From Mesorhizobium sp. M1B.F.Ca.ET.045.04.1.1 (GTDB lineage: Bacteria; Pseudomonadota; Alphaproteobacteria; Rhizobiales; Rhizobiaceae), in contig NZ_CP034448.1 of NCBI RefSeq assembly GCF_003952465.1, positions 3,325,001 through 3,389,000 on the forward strand: a stretch of 64,000 nt of DNA. Direction: 5' to 3'. This document shows, in pieces, positions 27,426 to 36,720 of this stretch. Within the stretch, counting starts at the first letter, position 1; each line of letters starts with the position of its first letter. The notes under the pieces were generated by a model. It saw nothing but the letters and a program-made list of their open reading frames with translations. It ran no database searches and was not told where the DNA came from. Both the position numbers and the translations under genes were made by a program.

Positions 27426-28070
27426 TTACTTCTCTTCCTCGGCAGGGGCCGCCGCTTCCGGCGCCTCCGCCTCGGTGGTTTCTTCCGCCTCCGGCTTCAT
27501 TGCCGCTGAGCCGGCAATGGTCGCGATGGTGAAGTCGCGATCGGAGATCACCGGCTTGACGCCGGCCGGCAGGGCAACCGCCGAAATGTGGATCGAGTCG
27601 CCGATTTCGGCGCCGGTGAGATCGACGGTGATGAATTCCGGGATCGCGTTGGCCGGGCAGTGGAACTCGACTTCGTGGCGAACGATGTTGAGCACGCCGC
27701 CGCGCTTGATGCCGGGCGACTTCTCTTCATTGATGAAATGGACGGGCACGTCGACATTGACCTCGGTGTCCTTGCCGACCCTGAGGAAGTCGACATGGAC
27801 CGGGAAGTCCTTGACCGGATCGAGCTGAAAATCCTTCGGCAGGACCTGGATCTTCTTGCCGTCAACATCGATCGTGGCGATCGTGGTCAGGAACCCGCCG
27901 CCGTGGATCTTGTAGAAGACGTCCTTGTAGTCGAGCGCGATCGCCAGGGGGGGCTGCTTGTCGCCGTAAATAACTGCAGGCACTTTACCGTTACGGCGAA
28001 CTGCACGGGCGGACCCCTTACCGACCTGTTCGCGCGCTTCGGCCTTGAGCTCGTAAGCCTCGTGGCTCAT
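27426..28070 (-). CDS. rplY: 50S ribosomal protein L25 (general stress protein Ctc type)
   Basis: This 214-residue two-domain L25/TL5 form has an N-terminal 5S rRNA-binding domain ([19 protein letters not shown]) and a C-terminal beta domain, and ends in an acidic Glu/Ala-rich tail. The ATG at 28070 ([13 protein letters not shown]) matches the family start; the longer frame is not used. It binds 5S rRNA in the central protuberance. Confidence 0.96.
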   Translation of the reverse strand: MSHEAYELKAEAREQVGKGSARAVRRNGKVPAVIYGDKQPPLAIALDYKDVFYKIHGGGFLTTIATIDVDGKKIQVLPKDFQLDPVKDFPVHVDFLRVGKDTEVNVDVPVHFINEEKSPGIKRGGVLNIVRHEVEFHCPANAIPEFITVDLTGAEIGDSIHISAVALPAGVKPVISDRDFTIATIAGSAAMKPEAEETTEAEAPEAAAPAEEEK

Positions 28071-28449
28071 GGCATTTCCTTTCGCGTGTTTTGGAGCGTT
28101 CGCGGCGGGCAAGCCCATCCGTAAACGTCGAAAGCCGTCGCAGCTTGCATGGTCGATCCAATGCTTTTGGCTGTCCAAACGCTTTGGGGATCATGCAGGC
28201 CTGGCCGGCCTTCCTCCGCGTTGCCTCCAAGGGTGTCTACGCGGGTGGCGGCTCTATAGCGGAAGCCGGGCAAGGGCGCAAGCCGTTGAGGCGGAAGCCC
28301 TTGACCAAGGTCGGCTTGAGCATAGTCGACGCTTCCGCCTGACGCAAAGTTGGATCTGCCAGCCAGCTCCGAGCGCCGTCTGCATTCGTCATGTAGGATC
28401 GGGCAGGTTTCAATCGTCCTTGGCATTCGAAGGACCTCTGGAGATCGAC
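28071..28449. other. Divergent intergenic region between rplY and the GST gene
   Basis: This 379-bp stretch has no convincing gene. It contains a perfect 10-bp inverted repeat (aggcggaagc at 28289-28298, gcttccgcct at 28331-28340), with a nested ccttgaccaagg stem in the loop. On the minus strand this lies 220-270 bases upstream of rplY and could be a structured 5' leader or a terminator-like stem. Nothing else was recognised. Confidence 0.4.
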
Positions 28450-29103
28450 ATGAAACTTCTGTTCAGCCGCAACCCCAATCCTCGCCTCGCGGTCGCGGTG
28501 GCGCGCTATCTCAAGGCGGAGGTCGCGTACGAATTCGCATCACCCATGGCGCCGGGTCAGGCCGAGCGCTATCGCGCGCTGAACCCCAATTTGACGTTAC
28601 CTATATTGGTCGGTCCCGGCTGGAGCCTGTGGGAGGCTGACGCAATAGCCTGCCGGCTCTCGCGCGACACGCATTCGAATTTCTGGCGCAGCGGAGACGA
28701 CGAGCCCGAGATGATCCGCTGGCTGAGCTGGGGTAAGGAGAATTTTGCCCGCGGCTGCGACATGGTGCATTTCGAGCGCGGCACCAAGCAGCGTTGGGGG
28801 TTGGGGCCGATCGACAAGGCCCTGGTCGAGGAGGGGCTTGGAGTATTCCACACATCGGCCGCCATCCTTGATGTGGTGCTTTCGGAAAGGGAGTGGCTGG
28901 TTGGCAATTCCGTCTCCTATGCCGACTTTCGCATGGCGACGTTTCTCGCGTTCAACGATGTCGCCAGGTTGCCGCTCGAGGTCTACCCATCCATCCGCCG
29001 CTGGTATGGCCGGCTCGAGGCGATCGATGCCTGGCGCGACCCGTTCCAGGGGCTGGAGGCGCCGCCGCTGCCGCTGGTCAACAGCGAAGCCTTGCCGGAC
29101 TGA
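28450..29103 (+). CDS. Glutathione S-transferase family protein
   Basis: This is a 217-residue protein with a thioredoxin-like N-terminal domain (MKLLFSRNPNPRLAVAVARY, then NPNLTLPILVGPGWSLWEAD, the cis-Pro and Glu/Asp-Ala glutathione-site signature) and an all-helical C-terminal domain (VLSEREWLVGNSVSYADFRM). Family members conjugate glutathione to electrophiles. The specific substrate is unknown. Single gene. Confidence 0.88.
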   Translation: MKLLFSRNPNPRLAVAVARYLKAEVAYEFASPMAPGQAERYRALNPNLTLPILVGPGWSLWEADAIACRLSRDTHSNFWRSGDDEPEMIRWLSWGKENFARGCDMVHFERGTKQRWGLGPIDKALVEEGLGVFHTSAAILDVVLSEREWLVGNSVSYADFRMATFLAFNDVARLPLEVYPSIRRWYGRLEAIDAWRDPFQGLEAPPLPLVNSEALPD

Positions 29104-29291
29104 GCGTCGATCTGAACCGATCCTTTTGAAGGATGACCGGGGATCTGCCGATCATAGCTAAAATGGCCGATAACCTCGCCATCCTGGTGATGGGACGCGG
29201 ACCGGAACTCCGCATCCGCTGAACCAACCAACGGCGAAAGGACGCAAACTCAATCCCTCCGCCAAGCTCGTTTTGAAATCTTCTCGCTCAC

Positions 29292-29318
29292 TTAATTCTA
29301 CAAAGTCGGTAGTCTTAA
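29292..29318. promoter_or_regulatory. Candidate operator of the organosulfur operon
   Basis: An inverted repeat: ttaattctac, a 7-base spacer, then gtagtcttaa (8 of 10 positions symmetric), ending 30 bp before the FMN-reductase ATG. The size and spacing suit a dimeric regulator. LysR-type CysB/Cbl-like control is known for such operons elsewhere, but identity here is inference. Confidence 0.4.
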
Positions 29319-29348
29319 TGGATAAGCACTCGCGAGGAGAGCCTGAAA

Positions 29349-29906
29349 ATGACGAAGAAGCTGGTGGTGGGGATATCCGGCAACCTGACCCGCCCGTCGA
29401 AGACCAAGGCGTTCATCAGCCACATTGCCGGCGAGGTCGCCGGCCGGATCGGCGCGGCCGCGGCGGTCTTCGACATTGATGATCTTGGCCTATCGTTGCC
29501 TACGGCACGGCGGCTTGGTGATCTCGACCCGACTGCCCGCGGCGTTATCGAACAGCTGGTCAACGCCGATGTTCTGGTGGCCGGATCACCGACTTTCAAA
29601 GGCAGCTATACCGGCCTTTTCAAGCATTTGTTCGATCTGCTTGATCCGTCCTCTCTGCGTGGAAAGCCGGTTGTTCTTGCGGCGACCGGCGGCGGCGAGC
29701 GTCACTCGCTGATCGTCGAGCATCAGCTGCGACCGCTGTTCGGCTTCTTCGAAGCGCTGACCATGCCGACCGCGATTTACGCCTCCGACAAGGATTTTGC
29801 CGACGGCGTGCTGGTGTCGGAAGCGATCCATGCCCGCGCCCGTCAGGCCGTGGCCGAGGCTGTCAACGTTGTCGGCGCCACCCGCAGCGTCGGCCTCGCC
29901 GCATGA
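29349..29906 (+). CDS. NAD(P)H-dependent FMN reductase (MsuE/SsuE type)
   Basis: This 185-residue flavodoxin-fold reductase has the flavin-binding VGISGNLTRPSKT at the N-terminus, GSPTFKGSYTGLFKHLFDL near residue 80, and AATGGGERHS near 112. It fits MsuE/SsuE reductases that supply FMNH2 to two-component monooxygenases. The next gene encodes such a monooxygenase, starting 36 bp downstream. The ribosome site is gaggagag at 29334-29341. Confidence 0.9.
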   Translation: MTKKLVVGISGNLTRPSKTKAFISHIAGEVAGRIGAAAAVFDIDDLGLSLPTARRLGDLDPTARGVIEQLVNADVLVAGSPTFKGSYTGLFKHLFDLLDPSSLRGKPVVLAATGGGERHSLIVEHQLRPLFGFFEALTMPTAIYASDKDFADGVLVSEAIHARARQAVAEAVNVVGATRSVGLAA

Positions 29907-29941
29907 CCCCGAAGCATTCGCATCGAACCGAAGGATCAGCC

Positions 29942-31306
29942 ATGACCAGCCCCAGCAAGTCCAGACAGATCAAGCTCGGCGCCTTTCTGCCCGGCGGCGG
30001 CCAACATGTCGCGGCCTGGCGCCATCCGGACTCGCCGGCCGACGGCGCGACCAATTTCGAGTTCCACAGAAAGCTCGCGCTGACCGCCGAGCGTGGCCTG
30101 TTCGATGCCTATTTCCTCGCCGACAATCTGACCGTCGGTCTCGGCGCCCGCGAGGGCGGCAACGCCAAGATCGCCGGTTTCGAGCCGGTGACGCTGTTTG
30201 CGGCGCTGGCGCCGTTCACCACCCATATCGGCTTCATCGCTACTGCTTCGACGACCTATGAGGAGCCTTACACGCTCGCCCGCAAATTCGCTTCGCTCGA
30301 CCTTCTGTCGAACGGCAGAGCCGGCTGGAACGTCGTGACCTCGGCGGGCGACGATACGGCGCGCAATTTCAACCGCGACGTCCAGCCCAACCATGCGGAG
30401 CGCTATGCGCGGGCGCATGAGCATGTCGAGACCGTCAAGGCGCTGTGGGATAGCTGGGAAGACGACGCTTTCATCCGCGACAAGAAGACCGGCCGCTTCT
30501 ACGACAAGGACAGACTGCACGACATCAACCACAAGGGCGAGCATTTCAGCGTCAAAGGGCCGCTCAACGTGCCGCGTCCGGTGCAAGGGCATCCCGTGGT
30601 GGTGCAGGCCGGTCAATCCGAGGACGGGCGCGGGCTTGCGGCCGCTTCGGCCGAGGTGATCTTCACCGCACACCAGAATCTAGCCTCCGCGCGGGAATTC
30701 TATCGCGACATCAAGGCGCGCGTGGCGGCGGCCGGCCGCGATCCGGCGCAGGTGCTGATCATGCCCGGCGTGGCCCCCTTCGTTGGTCGCACGGAAGAGC
30801 AAGCCCGCGCCAAATACCGGCAGTTGAACGACCTGATCCTGCCGGAAGATGGCGTCGCCCTGCTCAACGCGCTTGCCGGCCAGACGCTCGACCTCAGGGA
30901 CTATCCGCTCGACGGTCCCTTGCCACCGAGCAAGGAGACCGAAGGCATGAAGAGCCGGCAGGCGCTGATCCGCCAGATCGCCGACGAGCATAATTTTACG
31001 ATCCGCCAGCTCTATCAATGGGTCGCGACCGCGCGCGGCCATTACACGGTGATCGGCAGCGCCACACAGGTCGCCGACCAGCTGGAAGAGTGGTTCACCA
31101 GCGAAGCCGCTGACGGCTTCAACATCCTGCCGCCCTGGCTGCCAGGCGCGCTCGACGACTTCGTCGACCTGGTGATCCCCGAACTGCAGCGCCGCGGCCT
31201 GTTCCGCACTGCCTATGAAGGCAGGACGCTGCGCGAGAATCTCGGTCTCAGGCGACCGCAGAATCCGTGGACGGTCGCGCGTTCGACCGTGCTCGCGGCC
31301 GAATGA
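29942..31306 (+). CDS. FMNH2-dependent LLM-class monooxygenase (NtaA/SnaA/DszA family)
   Basis: This 454-residue luciferase-like TIM-barrel flavin monooxygenase starts KLGAFLPGGGQHVAAWR and has the family blocks LTAERGLFDAYFLADN, RKFASLDLLSNGRAGWNVVT, and PVVVQAGQSEDGRGLAA. This subgroup includes nitrilotriacetate, dibenzothiophene-sulfone and dimethyl-sulfide monooxygenases. With the upstream FMN reductase and downstream SsuABC-like transporter, an organosulfur desulfonation or C-S cleavage role is the best guess. The ATG at 29942 is chosen over 29903. Confidence 0.88.
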   Translation: MTSPSKSRQIKLGAFLPGGGQHVAAWRHPDSPADGATNFEFHRKLALTAERGLFDAYFLADNLTVGLGAREGGNAKIAGFEPVTLFAALAPFTTHIGFIATASTTYEEPYTLARKFASLDLLSNGRAGWNVVTSAGDDTARNFNRDVQPNHAERYARAHEHVETVKALWDSWEDDAFIRDKKTGRFYDKDRLHDINHKGEHFSVKGPLNVPRPVQGHPVVVQAGQSEDGRGLAAASAEVIFTAHQNLASAREFYRDIKARVAAAGRDPAQVLIMPGVAPFVGRTEEQARAKYRQLNDLILPEDGVALLNALAGQTLDLRDYPLDGPLPPSKETEGMKSRQALIRQIADEHNFTIRQLYQWVATARGHYTVIGSATQVADQLEEWFTSEAADGFNILPPWLPGALDDFVDLVIPELQRRGLFRTAYEGRTLRENLGLRRPQNPWTVARSTVLAAE

Positions 31307-31331
31307 TCCTCTGAAGACGAAAGGCAAGACG

Positions 31332-32180
31332 ATGACTTTGCAGCACATCGAACGCCCGGTCGGCATCAGCGGGCATGAGGGCGGCAATGGCTTCGGGACG
31401 GAGGCCTTGCGGCTGGCCGGCCGGACCTCGGCGCATATCCTGTCGCGCTATGGCGTGCTGCTCGGCTTCCTGGCGCTCTGGCAGGTGGCGGCAAGCAGCG
31501 GCTGGGTCAATACGGCGGTGCTGCCGCCGATCGACACTGTTGTTGCAGCACTCTGGAAGGGGCTGGCCGGAGGCAGCCTGCTCGGCGACATCGCTATCAG
31601 CCTGCAACGCGCCGGTCTCGCTTTCGCGGCGGCGGTCGTCGTCGCTATCCCGCTCGGCCTGGTGATGGGCCAGGTGCGCGCCGTGGAAACCGCGCTCGAC
31701 CCGATCCTGCAGCTCTTCCGCCAAACCTCGGCGCTGGCGCTCTATCCGGTGTTCATCCTGCTTTTGGGACTGGGAGAAGCATCCAAGGTGTTCGTCATCT
31801 TCTGGGCGACGCTGTTTCCGCTGCTGCTCAACACCATCAGCGGCGTCAAGGAGGTCGACCCGAAGCTGCTCGAAATGGCGCGCGTCTATGGCGCCCGGCG
31901 GCTCACCATTTTCCGCCGTGTCGTGCTGCCGGGAGCCGTGCCCTCGATCTTCGTCGGCTTGAGGCTCGGCGCCACCACTGCGCTGTTGCTGCTGATCGCC
32001 TCGGAGATGATCGGCGCCAACAAGGGCATCGGCTTCCAGGTGATGAATGCCCAATACAACTTCCAGATCCCGCTGATGTTCGCGGCGATCGTTATCCTTG
32101 CGGCGCTCGGCCTGATCGCCAACCAGGCGCTGGTCAGCCTGCAGCGGCGGCTCTGCCGCTGGAGCAACACCGTCGGCTAA
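31332..32180 (+). CDS. ABC transporter permease (SsuC/TauC-like)
   Basis: This 282-residue permease has about six membrane helices and the cytoplasmic EAA loop (MARVYGARRLTIFRRVVLPG near residue 182) that docks to the ATPase. It is similar to permeases for sulfonate, taurine and nitrate uptake. It sits between the monooxygenase and the binding protein, an order common in organosulfur operons. Confidence 0.92.
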   Translation: MTLQHIERPVGISGHEGGNGFGTEALRLAGRTSAHILSRYGVLLGFLALWQVAASSGWVNTAVLPPIDTVVAALWKGLAGGSLLGDIAISLQRAGLAFAAAVVVAIPLGLVMGQVRAVETALDPILQLFRQTSALALYPVFILLLGLGEASKVFVIFWATLFPLLLNTISGVKEVDPKLLEMARVYGARRLTIFRRVVLPGAVPSIFVGLRLGATTALLLLIASEMIGANKGIGFQVMNAQYNFQIPLMFAAIVILAALGLIANQALVSLQRRLCRWSNTVG

Positions 32181-32229
32181 GCAGCCAATCTTTCACTTCT
32201 CATTCCTGAAAACCATGAAAGGCCGGACC

Positions 32230-33228
32230 ATGACCATCACACGCCGTTCGCTTCTCCTGCGTGCCCCGCTTGCCGCCGGCATCCTTGCCGTAGGCCTGCC
32301 TTCGATCGCACGCTCGCAAGCGGCTTCCGTCAAAATCCGTTTTCTCGCCAGCCGCGGCAGCATCTCCCCGCATGAGCTCGCCGACGAGCTCGGCTATTTC
32401 AAAGGCCTCGGCATCGAGCTCGAGAATGTCGGCTATGCGGCGGGCGGGCCGGAATCGCTGTTCGCGCTGGCCTCCGGCAGCGTCGATCTGGGCTCGGCCG
32501 CAACGCCGGCCGTGATCAACTCGATCGCCGGCGGCAACGACTTCGTCGCCGCCTACCCGAGCAACGGCATCAACAGCCAAGTGAAAAGCGTCTTCTATGT
32601 GCTGGAGGACAGCCCGATCAAATCGATCGCCGACATCGCCGGCAAGACGATCTCGGTCAACACGCTGGGCGCCCATCTCGACTACACGGTGCGCGAGGCG
32701 CTGCACGGCATCGGCCTGCCGCCGGACGCGGCCAAGCTCGTCGTGGTGCCCGGGCCGCAGCTCGAGCAGACGTTGCGCTCGCATCAGGTCGACGTCGCGG
32801 GCCTCGGCTACTGGCAGGCTACCTTCGCCGGCCAGCTGGTCAGCAATGGCGGCGTGCGGGGCGTCTTCAACGACACCGATGTGCTCGGCGAGATCGCCGG
32901 CGGTTTCGTGGTGCTGCGACGGGACTTCATTGCCGCCAACCCGGACGCTGCCCGCAACTTCGTCGAGCAGTCCGCGCGCGCCGCGGACTGGTCGCGGCAG
33001 AATCCCGACGAGGCGCGCAAGCTGCTAGCCGACGTCCTGAACAAACGCGGCGAGAACGGCGATCTGGCGCGCTACTGGACCGGCTTCGGCCTGCGCGAAA
33101 AGGCAGCGGTGACGAACCGCGACGTCGACTTCTGGGTGAACATTCTCGAGCGGGACGGTCGTCTGCCGAAGGGCAAGCTCAAGGCAGCCGACATCCTCTA
33201 CCGCCCGGGCGAAACCAAAACCAACTGA
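32230..33228 (+). CDS. ABC transporter substrate-binding protein (SsuA-like)
   Basis: This 332-residue periplasmic binding protein has a twin-arginine-like signal (ITRRSLLLRAPLAAGILAVG, cleaved after ARSQA), then an NMT1/SsuA fold with VKIRFLASRGSISPHELADE. Binding proteins of this group carry aliphatic sulfonates or related sulfur compounds. The start is the ATG at 32230. Confidence 0.9.
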   Translation: MTITRRSLLLRAPLAAGILAVGLPSIARSQAASVKIRFLASRGSISPHELADELGYFKGLGIELENVGYAAGGPESLFALASGSVDLGSAATPAVINSIAGGNDFVAAYPSNGINSQVKSVFYVLEDSPIKSIADIAGKTISVNTLGAHLDYTVREALHGIGLPPDAAKLVVVPGPQLEQTLRSHQVDVAGLGYWQATFAGQLVSNGGVRGVFNDTDVLGEIAGGFVVLRRDFIAANPDAARNFVEQSARAADWSRQNPDEARKLLADVLNKRGENGDLARYWTGFGLREKAAVTNRDVDFWVNILERDGRLPKGKLKAADILYRPGETKTN

Positions 33229-33245
33229 CCACGGAGACCCATGCC

Positions 33246-34007
33246 ATGGCTACGCCAAGCGGCGGCGAGGTCACGATACGCGACCTGTCGAAATCCTTCG
33301 CACTCGGCGGGCGCCAGCTCGCCGTGCTGCGCTCGCTCAATCTCGACATCCGCTCCGGCGAATGCCTGGTCATCGTCGGCGCCAGCGGCTCCGGCAAGAC
33401 GACGCTGCTGCGCATCCTCGCCGGGCTGGAGCGGGCCGACGGCGGCGCTGTCGCCATCGACGGCAGAGAGATCGACGGCGTCGGCGCAGAGCGGGCGGTG
33501 ATCTTCCAGGAGCCACGCCTGCTGCCTTGGCTGACCGTGCTCGGCAATGTCGCCTTCGGCCTCGAGGTGCGCGGCGTGTCCAAGGCGGATGCCGAGAAAC
33601 GCGCGCGGTTCTATATCGCGCTGGTCGGCCTGGCTGAGTTCGCCGACGCCTATCCGCGGCAGCTCTCGGGCGGCATGGCGCAGCGCGTCGGTATCGCGCG
33701 GGCGCTGACGGTGCAGCCGGAAATCCTGCTGCTCGACGAGCCGCTCGGCGCGCTTGACGCCATGACCAAGATCTCCATGCAGGAAGAACTGGCGCGCATC
33801 TGGAGCGAGGAGAACGTCACCATGGTCGTGGTCACCCACGACCTGGAAGAGGCGATCTACCTCGCCGATAGGGTGCTGATCCTGCCCAAGGAGAAGGGCG
33901 GCGCGGCAAGGCTGATCGATGTCGATCTTCCGCGTCCGCGCGACCGCAGCGAAAGCCGCTTCGTGCGCTACCGCGAGGAACTGCTGCGCGAGTTCGGCCT
34001 GCATTAA
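33246..34007 (+). CDS. ABC transporter ATP-binding protein (SsuB-like)
   Basis: This 253-residue ATPase has Walker A GASGSGKTTLL near residue 45, Q-loop FQEPRLLPWLTVLGN, signature LSGGMAQRVGIARALT and Walker B ILLLDEPLGALD, plus a switch His (VTHDLEEA). It is the last gene of the organosulfur operon and is convergent with the OhrR-like gene. Confidence 0.94.
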   Translation: MATPSGGEVTIRDLSKSFALGGRQLAVLRSLNLDIRSGECLVIVGASGSGKTTLLRILAGLERADGGAVAIDGREIDGVGAERAVIFQEPRLLPWLTVLGNVAFGLEVRGVSKADAEKRARFYIALVGLAEFADAYPRQLSGGMAQRVGIARALTVQPEILLLDEPLGALDAMTKISMQEELARIWSEENVTMVVVTHDLEEAIYLADRVLILPKEKGGAARLIDVDLPRPRDRSESRFVRYREELLREFGLH

Positions 34008-34024
34008 GGGATAGTGCGCAGGCT

Positions 34025-34492
34025 TCAGCTGTCGCCGGCCGGGTCGCTGTTCAGCGCATCCCGCAGCGCCTGGACCTGCCGGTTCAGGGCATCGAGCTCA
34101 GCCAGCGTCATACCCGAGCGCTCGATCAGGGTCTCGTTCAGGCAATTGCACCGGACCAACAGCGCGCGTCCCGCCGCGGTCAGGTCGACCTGCACCTGAC
34201 GCTCGTCGGTTCGGCTGCGCTGGCGCGTGACCAGTCCGGCCTGTTCCATTCGCTTCACCAGCGGCGTGATCGTGCTCGATTCCAGGGCGAGCCGGTGCGC
34301 GATGCTGCCCACCGACATGCCGTCCGCCTCGCCAAGCGCGTTGAGCACGAGATATTGCGGATAGGTGATGCCCATTTCGTCCAACATCGGTTTGTAGGTA
34401 CGATTGATTGTCATGCTGGTGGCGTAAAGCGTGAAACAGAGCTGATTGTCCAAGGGAAGAGGCACGGCACGATCCTTTTGCCGACTGAGCAC
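34025..34492 (-). CDS. MarR family regulator, OhrR-like
   Basis: This 155-residue winged-helix regulator has Cys19 in LDNQLCFTLYATS at the position of the peroxide-sensing Cys of OhrR. A further CNC pair lies near residue 114. The DNA-binding wing is LALESSTITPLVKRMEQAG then RSRTDERQV. OhrR proteins sense organic hydroperoxides. Two TATCGYGATA palindromes in the divergent promoter region are probable operators, so it probably represses both itself and the hydrolase gene. Confidence 0.9.
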   Translation of the reverse strand: MLSRQKDRAVPLPLDNQLCFTLYATSMTINRTYKPMLDEMGITYPQYLVLNALGEADGMSVGSIAHRLALESSTITPLVKRMEQAGLVTRQRSRTDERQVQVDLTAAGRALLVRCNCLNETLIERSGMTLAELDALNRQVQALRDALNSDPAGDS

Positions 34493-34515
34493 CGATTATG
34501 TACCACGGAAAATGT

Positions 34516-34580
34516 TATCGTGATATATATTTTTATGGACAAGCGAGCTCGATCGCATTACGCATATCATTATCGCGATA
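34516..34580. promoter_or_regulatory. Paired OhrR/MarR operator candidates
   Basis: tatcgtgata at 34516-34525 and the perfect palindrome tatcgcgata at 34571-34580 lie 55 bp centre to centre, inside an AT-rich island between two divergent genes. The surrounding sequence (ttatcgtgatatat and attatcgcgatattat) extends the similarity. Confidence 0.6.
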
Positions 34581-34613
34581 TTATTTATTGCGAAAATTTC
34601 AAAGGAGATGGAG

Positions 34614-35471
34614 ATGACTGAAGCTTCGCAGACCAAGATCGGCAGCGGCACGATCACCACGAAGGACGGAACGCAGATCTTCTACAAGGACTGGGGGACC
34701 GGTCAGCCGATCGTCTTCCACCATGGCTGGCCGCTGAGCAGCGACGACTGGGACGCCCAGATGCTGTTCTTCCTGTCGAAAGGCTACCGCGTCATCGCGC
34801 ATGACCGCCGCGGCCACGGCCGTTCGACCCAGACCGACATCGGCAACGAGATGGACACCTATGCCGCCGACGTGGCGGCGCTGACCGCGCATCTCGACCT
34901 CAAGGACGCCATCCATGTCGGGCATTCGACCGGCGGCGGCGAGGTGGCGCGCTATGTCGCGCAGTACGGTTCCGGCGGTCGCGTGGCCAAGGCTGTGCTG
35001 ATCGGCGCCGTGCCGCCGATCATGCTCAAGACCGATGCCAATCCCGGCGGCCTGCCGATCGAGGTGTTCGATGGCTTCCGTTCCGCCCAGGCAGCCAACC
35101 GCGCCCAGTTCTTCCGCGACGTTCCGGCCGGTCCGTTCTACGGCTTCAACCGCCCGGGCGCTGTGGTGTCGCAGGGGATCATCGACAATTGGTGGCGCCA
35201 GGGCATGATGGGCGGCACCAAGGCGCATTACGACTGCATCAAGGCCTTCTCGGAAACCGACTTCACCGAGGACCTGAAGAAGATCGACGTGCCGGTGCTG
35301 GTCATGCATGGCGACGACGACCAGATCGTGCCGATCGCCGACTCCGCGCTGCTGTCGATCAAGCTGCTCAAGAAGGGCGAGCTCAAGGTCTACAAGGGCT
35401 TCCCGCACGGCATGGCGACGACCCATGCGGATGTCATCAACGCCGACCTGTTGGCCTTCTTCAAGGCCTAG
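34614..35471 (+). CDS. Alpha/beta hydrolase, non-haem chloroperoxidase/arylesterase type
   Basis: This 285-residue protein has oxyanion motif [12 protein letters not shown], nucleophile elbow GHSTGGGE (Ser about 99), Asp in HGDDDQIVP and His in [10 protein letters not shown]. It resembles cofactor-free chloroperoxidases and arylesterases that can form peracids. aaggag at 34602-34607 favours the ATG at 34614 over the one at 34608. It is divergent from the OhrR-like gene, suggesting peroxide-inducible expression. Confidence 0.9.
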   Translation: MTEASQTKIGSGTITTKDGTQIFYKDWGTGQPIVFHHGWPLSSDDWDAQMLFFLSKGYRVIAHDRRGHGRSTQTDIGNEMDTYAADVAALTAHLDLKDAIHVGHSTGGGEVARYVAQYGSGGRVAKAVLIGAVPPIMLKTDANPGGLPIEVFDGFRSAQAANRAQFFRDVPAGPFYGFNRPGAVVSQGIIDNWWRQGMMGGTKAHYDCIKAFSETDFTEDLKKIDVPVLVMHGDDDQIVPIADSALLSIKLLKKGELKVYKGFPHGMATTHADVINADLLAFFKA

Positions 35472-35494
35472 AATCGTCCAGTTGGATAGACAAG

Positions 35495-35522
35495 GCACCC
35501 GCCGTCCGGCGGGTGCTCTTGT
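35495..35522 (+). terminator. Intrinsic terminator after the chloroperoxidase-like gene
   Basis: gcacccgccg, loop tc, cggcgggtgc is a perfect 10-bp stem followed by tcttgtact. It lies 24 bp after the stop. The U-tract is short but adequate. Confidence 0.8.
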
Positions 35523-35551
35523 ACTTTCATCGACATGCCCGCGAACAGTGC

Positions 35552-36466
35552 CTATCTGGCGAGAAAACCAGTGATCAGCTTGACGGTGGCGTTGGGGTTT
35601 TCCTCCATGATCCAATGACCGGAGTTGGGCACGATGCCGCCCGTGACATCGGTCGCAACAAGCCGCAAGATATCGGCCTGCGTGGTGCCGGCGGATTTTT
35701 CCCCGCCAACAGCCAGCACCGGCATGGTCAGTTTGCCGCCAGCGGCGAGCATCGCCTGGTTGTCGATCGCGTCCTGGTCAAAGGCCTTGAACTGCTCGAA
35801 AGCGTCATGCATCGCATGCGGGCGTGCGTAGAGTTTGGCATAGTGCTTGCGCGTGGCCTCATCGATCTTCTTCGGGTCGGCCGACAGTTCGTTGTAGAAG
35901 CGGTCGAGATAGATGCGCTCGCGCCCCGCGACCAGCCGCTCCATATCCGGGCCACGGAAGTTGAAGTGCCAAAGCAGCGGGCTTTGCTTGATCTTTTCCC
36001 AGTCACCGATTCCGGGCAGCGGTGCATCGATGATGACCCATTTGGTGATGCGCTTGGGATATTGCGCGGCAAGCGCATAGCCGACCATGTTGCCGATGTC
36101 GTGCGTGACCAGATCTGCCTTGTCGATCTTCAGGGCATCTAACACGCCGGCGATGTCGACGGCTTGGTTCTTCTTGGTGTAGCCCGCTTCAGGGTGAGCG
36201 GACAGACCCATGCCGCGCAGGTCGGGCACGATGACAGTATGGTCCTTTGCGAGCACCGCCGCCGCCGCGCCCCACATGTCTCCGGTATCGGCAAAGCCGT
36301 GCAGCAGCACGACCGCGGGACCTTTGCCGCCAACGCGCACATGGAGGCTCGTGCCGTTGGTTTCGACGGACCGCGTCTTGAAACCCGGCGGAAAAGCAAT
36401 GATGCGTGCCGTAGCCGGCAAGGTTAGAAGAAGCACGCCCAACACGGCCAACACGATCTTGCGCAT
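35552..36466 (-). CDS. Exported alpha/beta hydrolase, epoxide-hydrolase-like
   Basis: This 304-residue protein starts at the ATG at 36466 (ggaga six bases upstream), with a signal peptide MRKIVLAVLGVLLLTLPATA. The oxyanion motif is LLHGFADTGDMW, and the nucleophile elbow has Asp (VTHDIGNMVGY) as in epoxide hydrolases and haloalkane dehalogenases. The catalytic His is in SGHWIMEENP. It is probably periplasmic. The substrate is unknown. Confidence 0.88.
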   Translation of the reverse strand: MRKIVLAVLGVLLLTLPATARIIAFPPGFKTRSVETNGTSLHVRVGGKGPAVVLLHGFADTGDMWGAAAAVLAKDHTVIVPDLRGMGLSAHPEAGYTKKNQAVDIAGVLDALKIDKADLVTHDIGNMVGYALAAQYPKRITKWVIIDAPLPGIGDWEKIKQSPLLWHFNFRGPDMERLVAGRERIYLDRFYNELSADPKKIDEATRKHYAKLYARPHAMHDAFEQFKAFDQDAIDNQAMLAAGGKLTMPVLAVGGEKSAGTTQADILRLVATDVTGGIVPNSGHWIMEENPNATVKLITGFLAR

Positions 36467-36530
36467 ATCATTCTCCAGAGCCATTGAGTTATCTGCGGCA
36501 GCGTCGCCCGCGCACGCGTTTCGAACACTA

Positions 36531-36632
36531 GAGCAGTTCATGGTTTCACGGAAACGCTGAACTGCTCTAACTATTTGTTTTTAAGCAATTCCGGACGGAA
36601 AACCGTTACACACTTTTCCTGGATTGCTCTAA
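36531..36632. repeat. Composite family A palindromic repeat, copy 3
   Basis: Two adjacent hairpins: tagagcagttca then tgaactgctcta (36530-36570) and, after a ttgttttt spacer, agcaattccggacggaaaac through cctggattgctct (36593-36632). This two-part form lies between the epoxide-hydrolase-like and MFS genes. Confidence 0.85.
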
Positions 36633-36720
36633 CAGGCTTTTCACCTGGCGTATGGGGAGGAAACGATAAGGGCGCGGCAGCTGTCACGCCCGTATTCGAG
36701 TTCTGAAGATCGGCGGTTTT

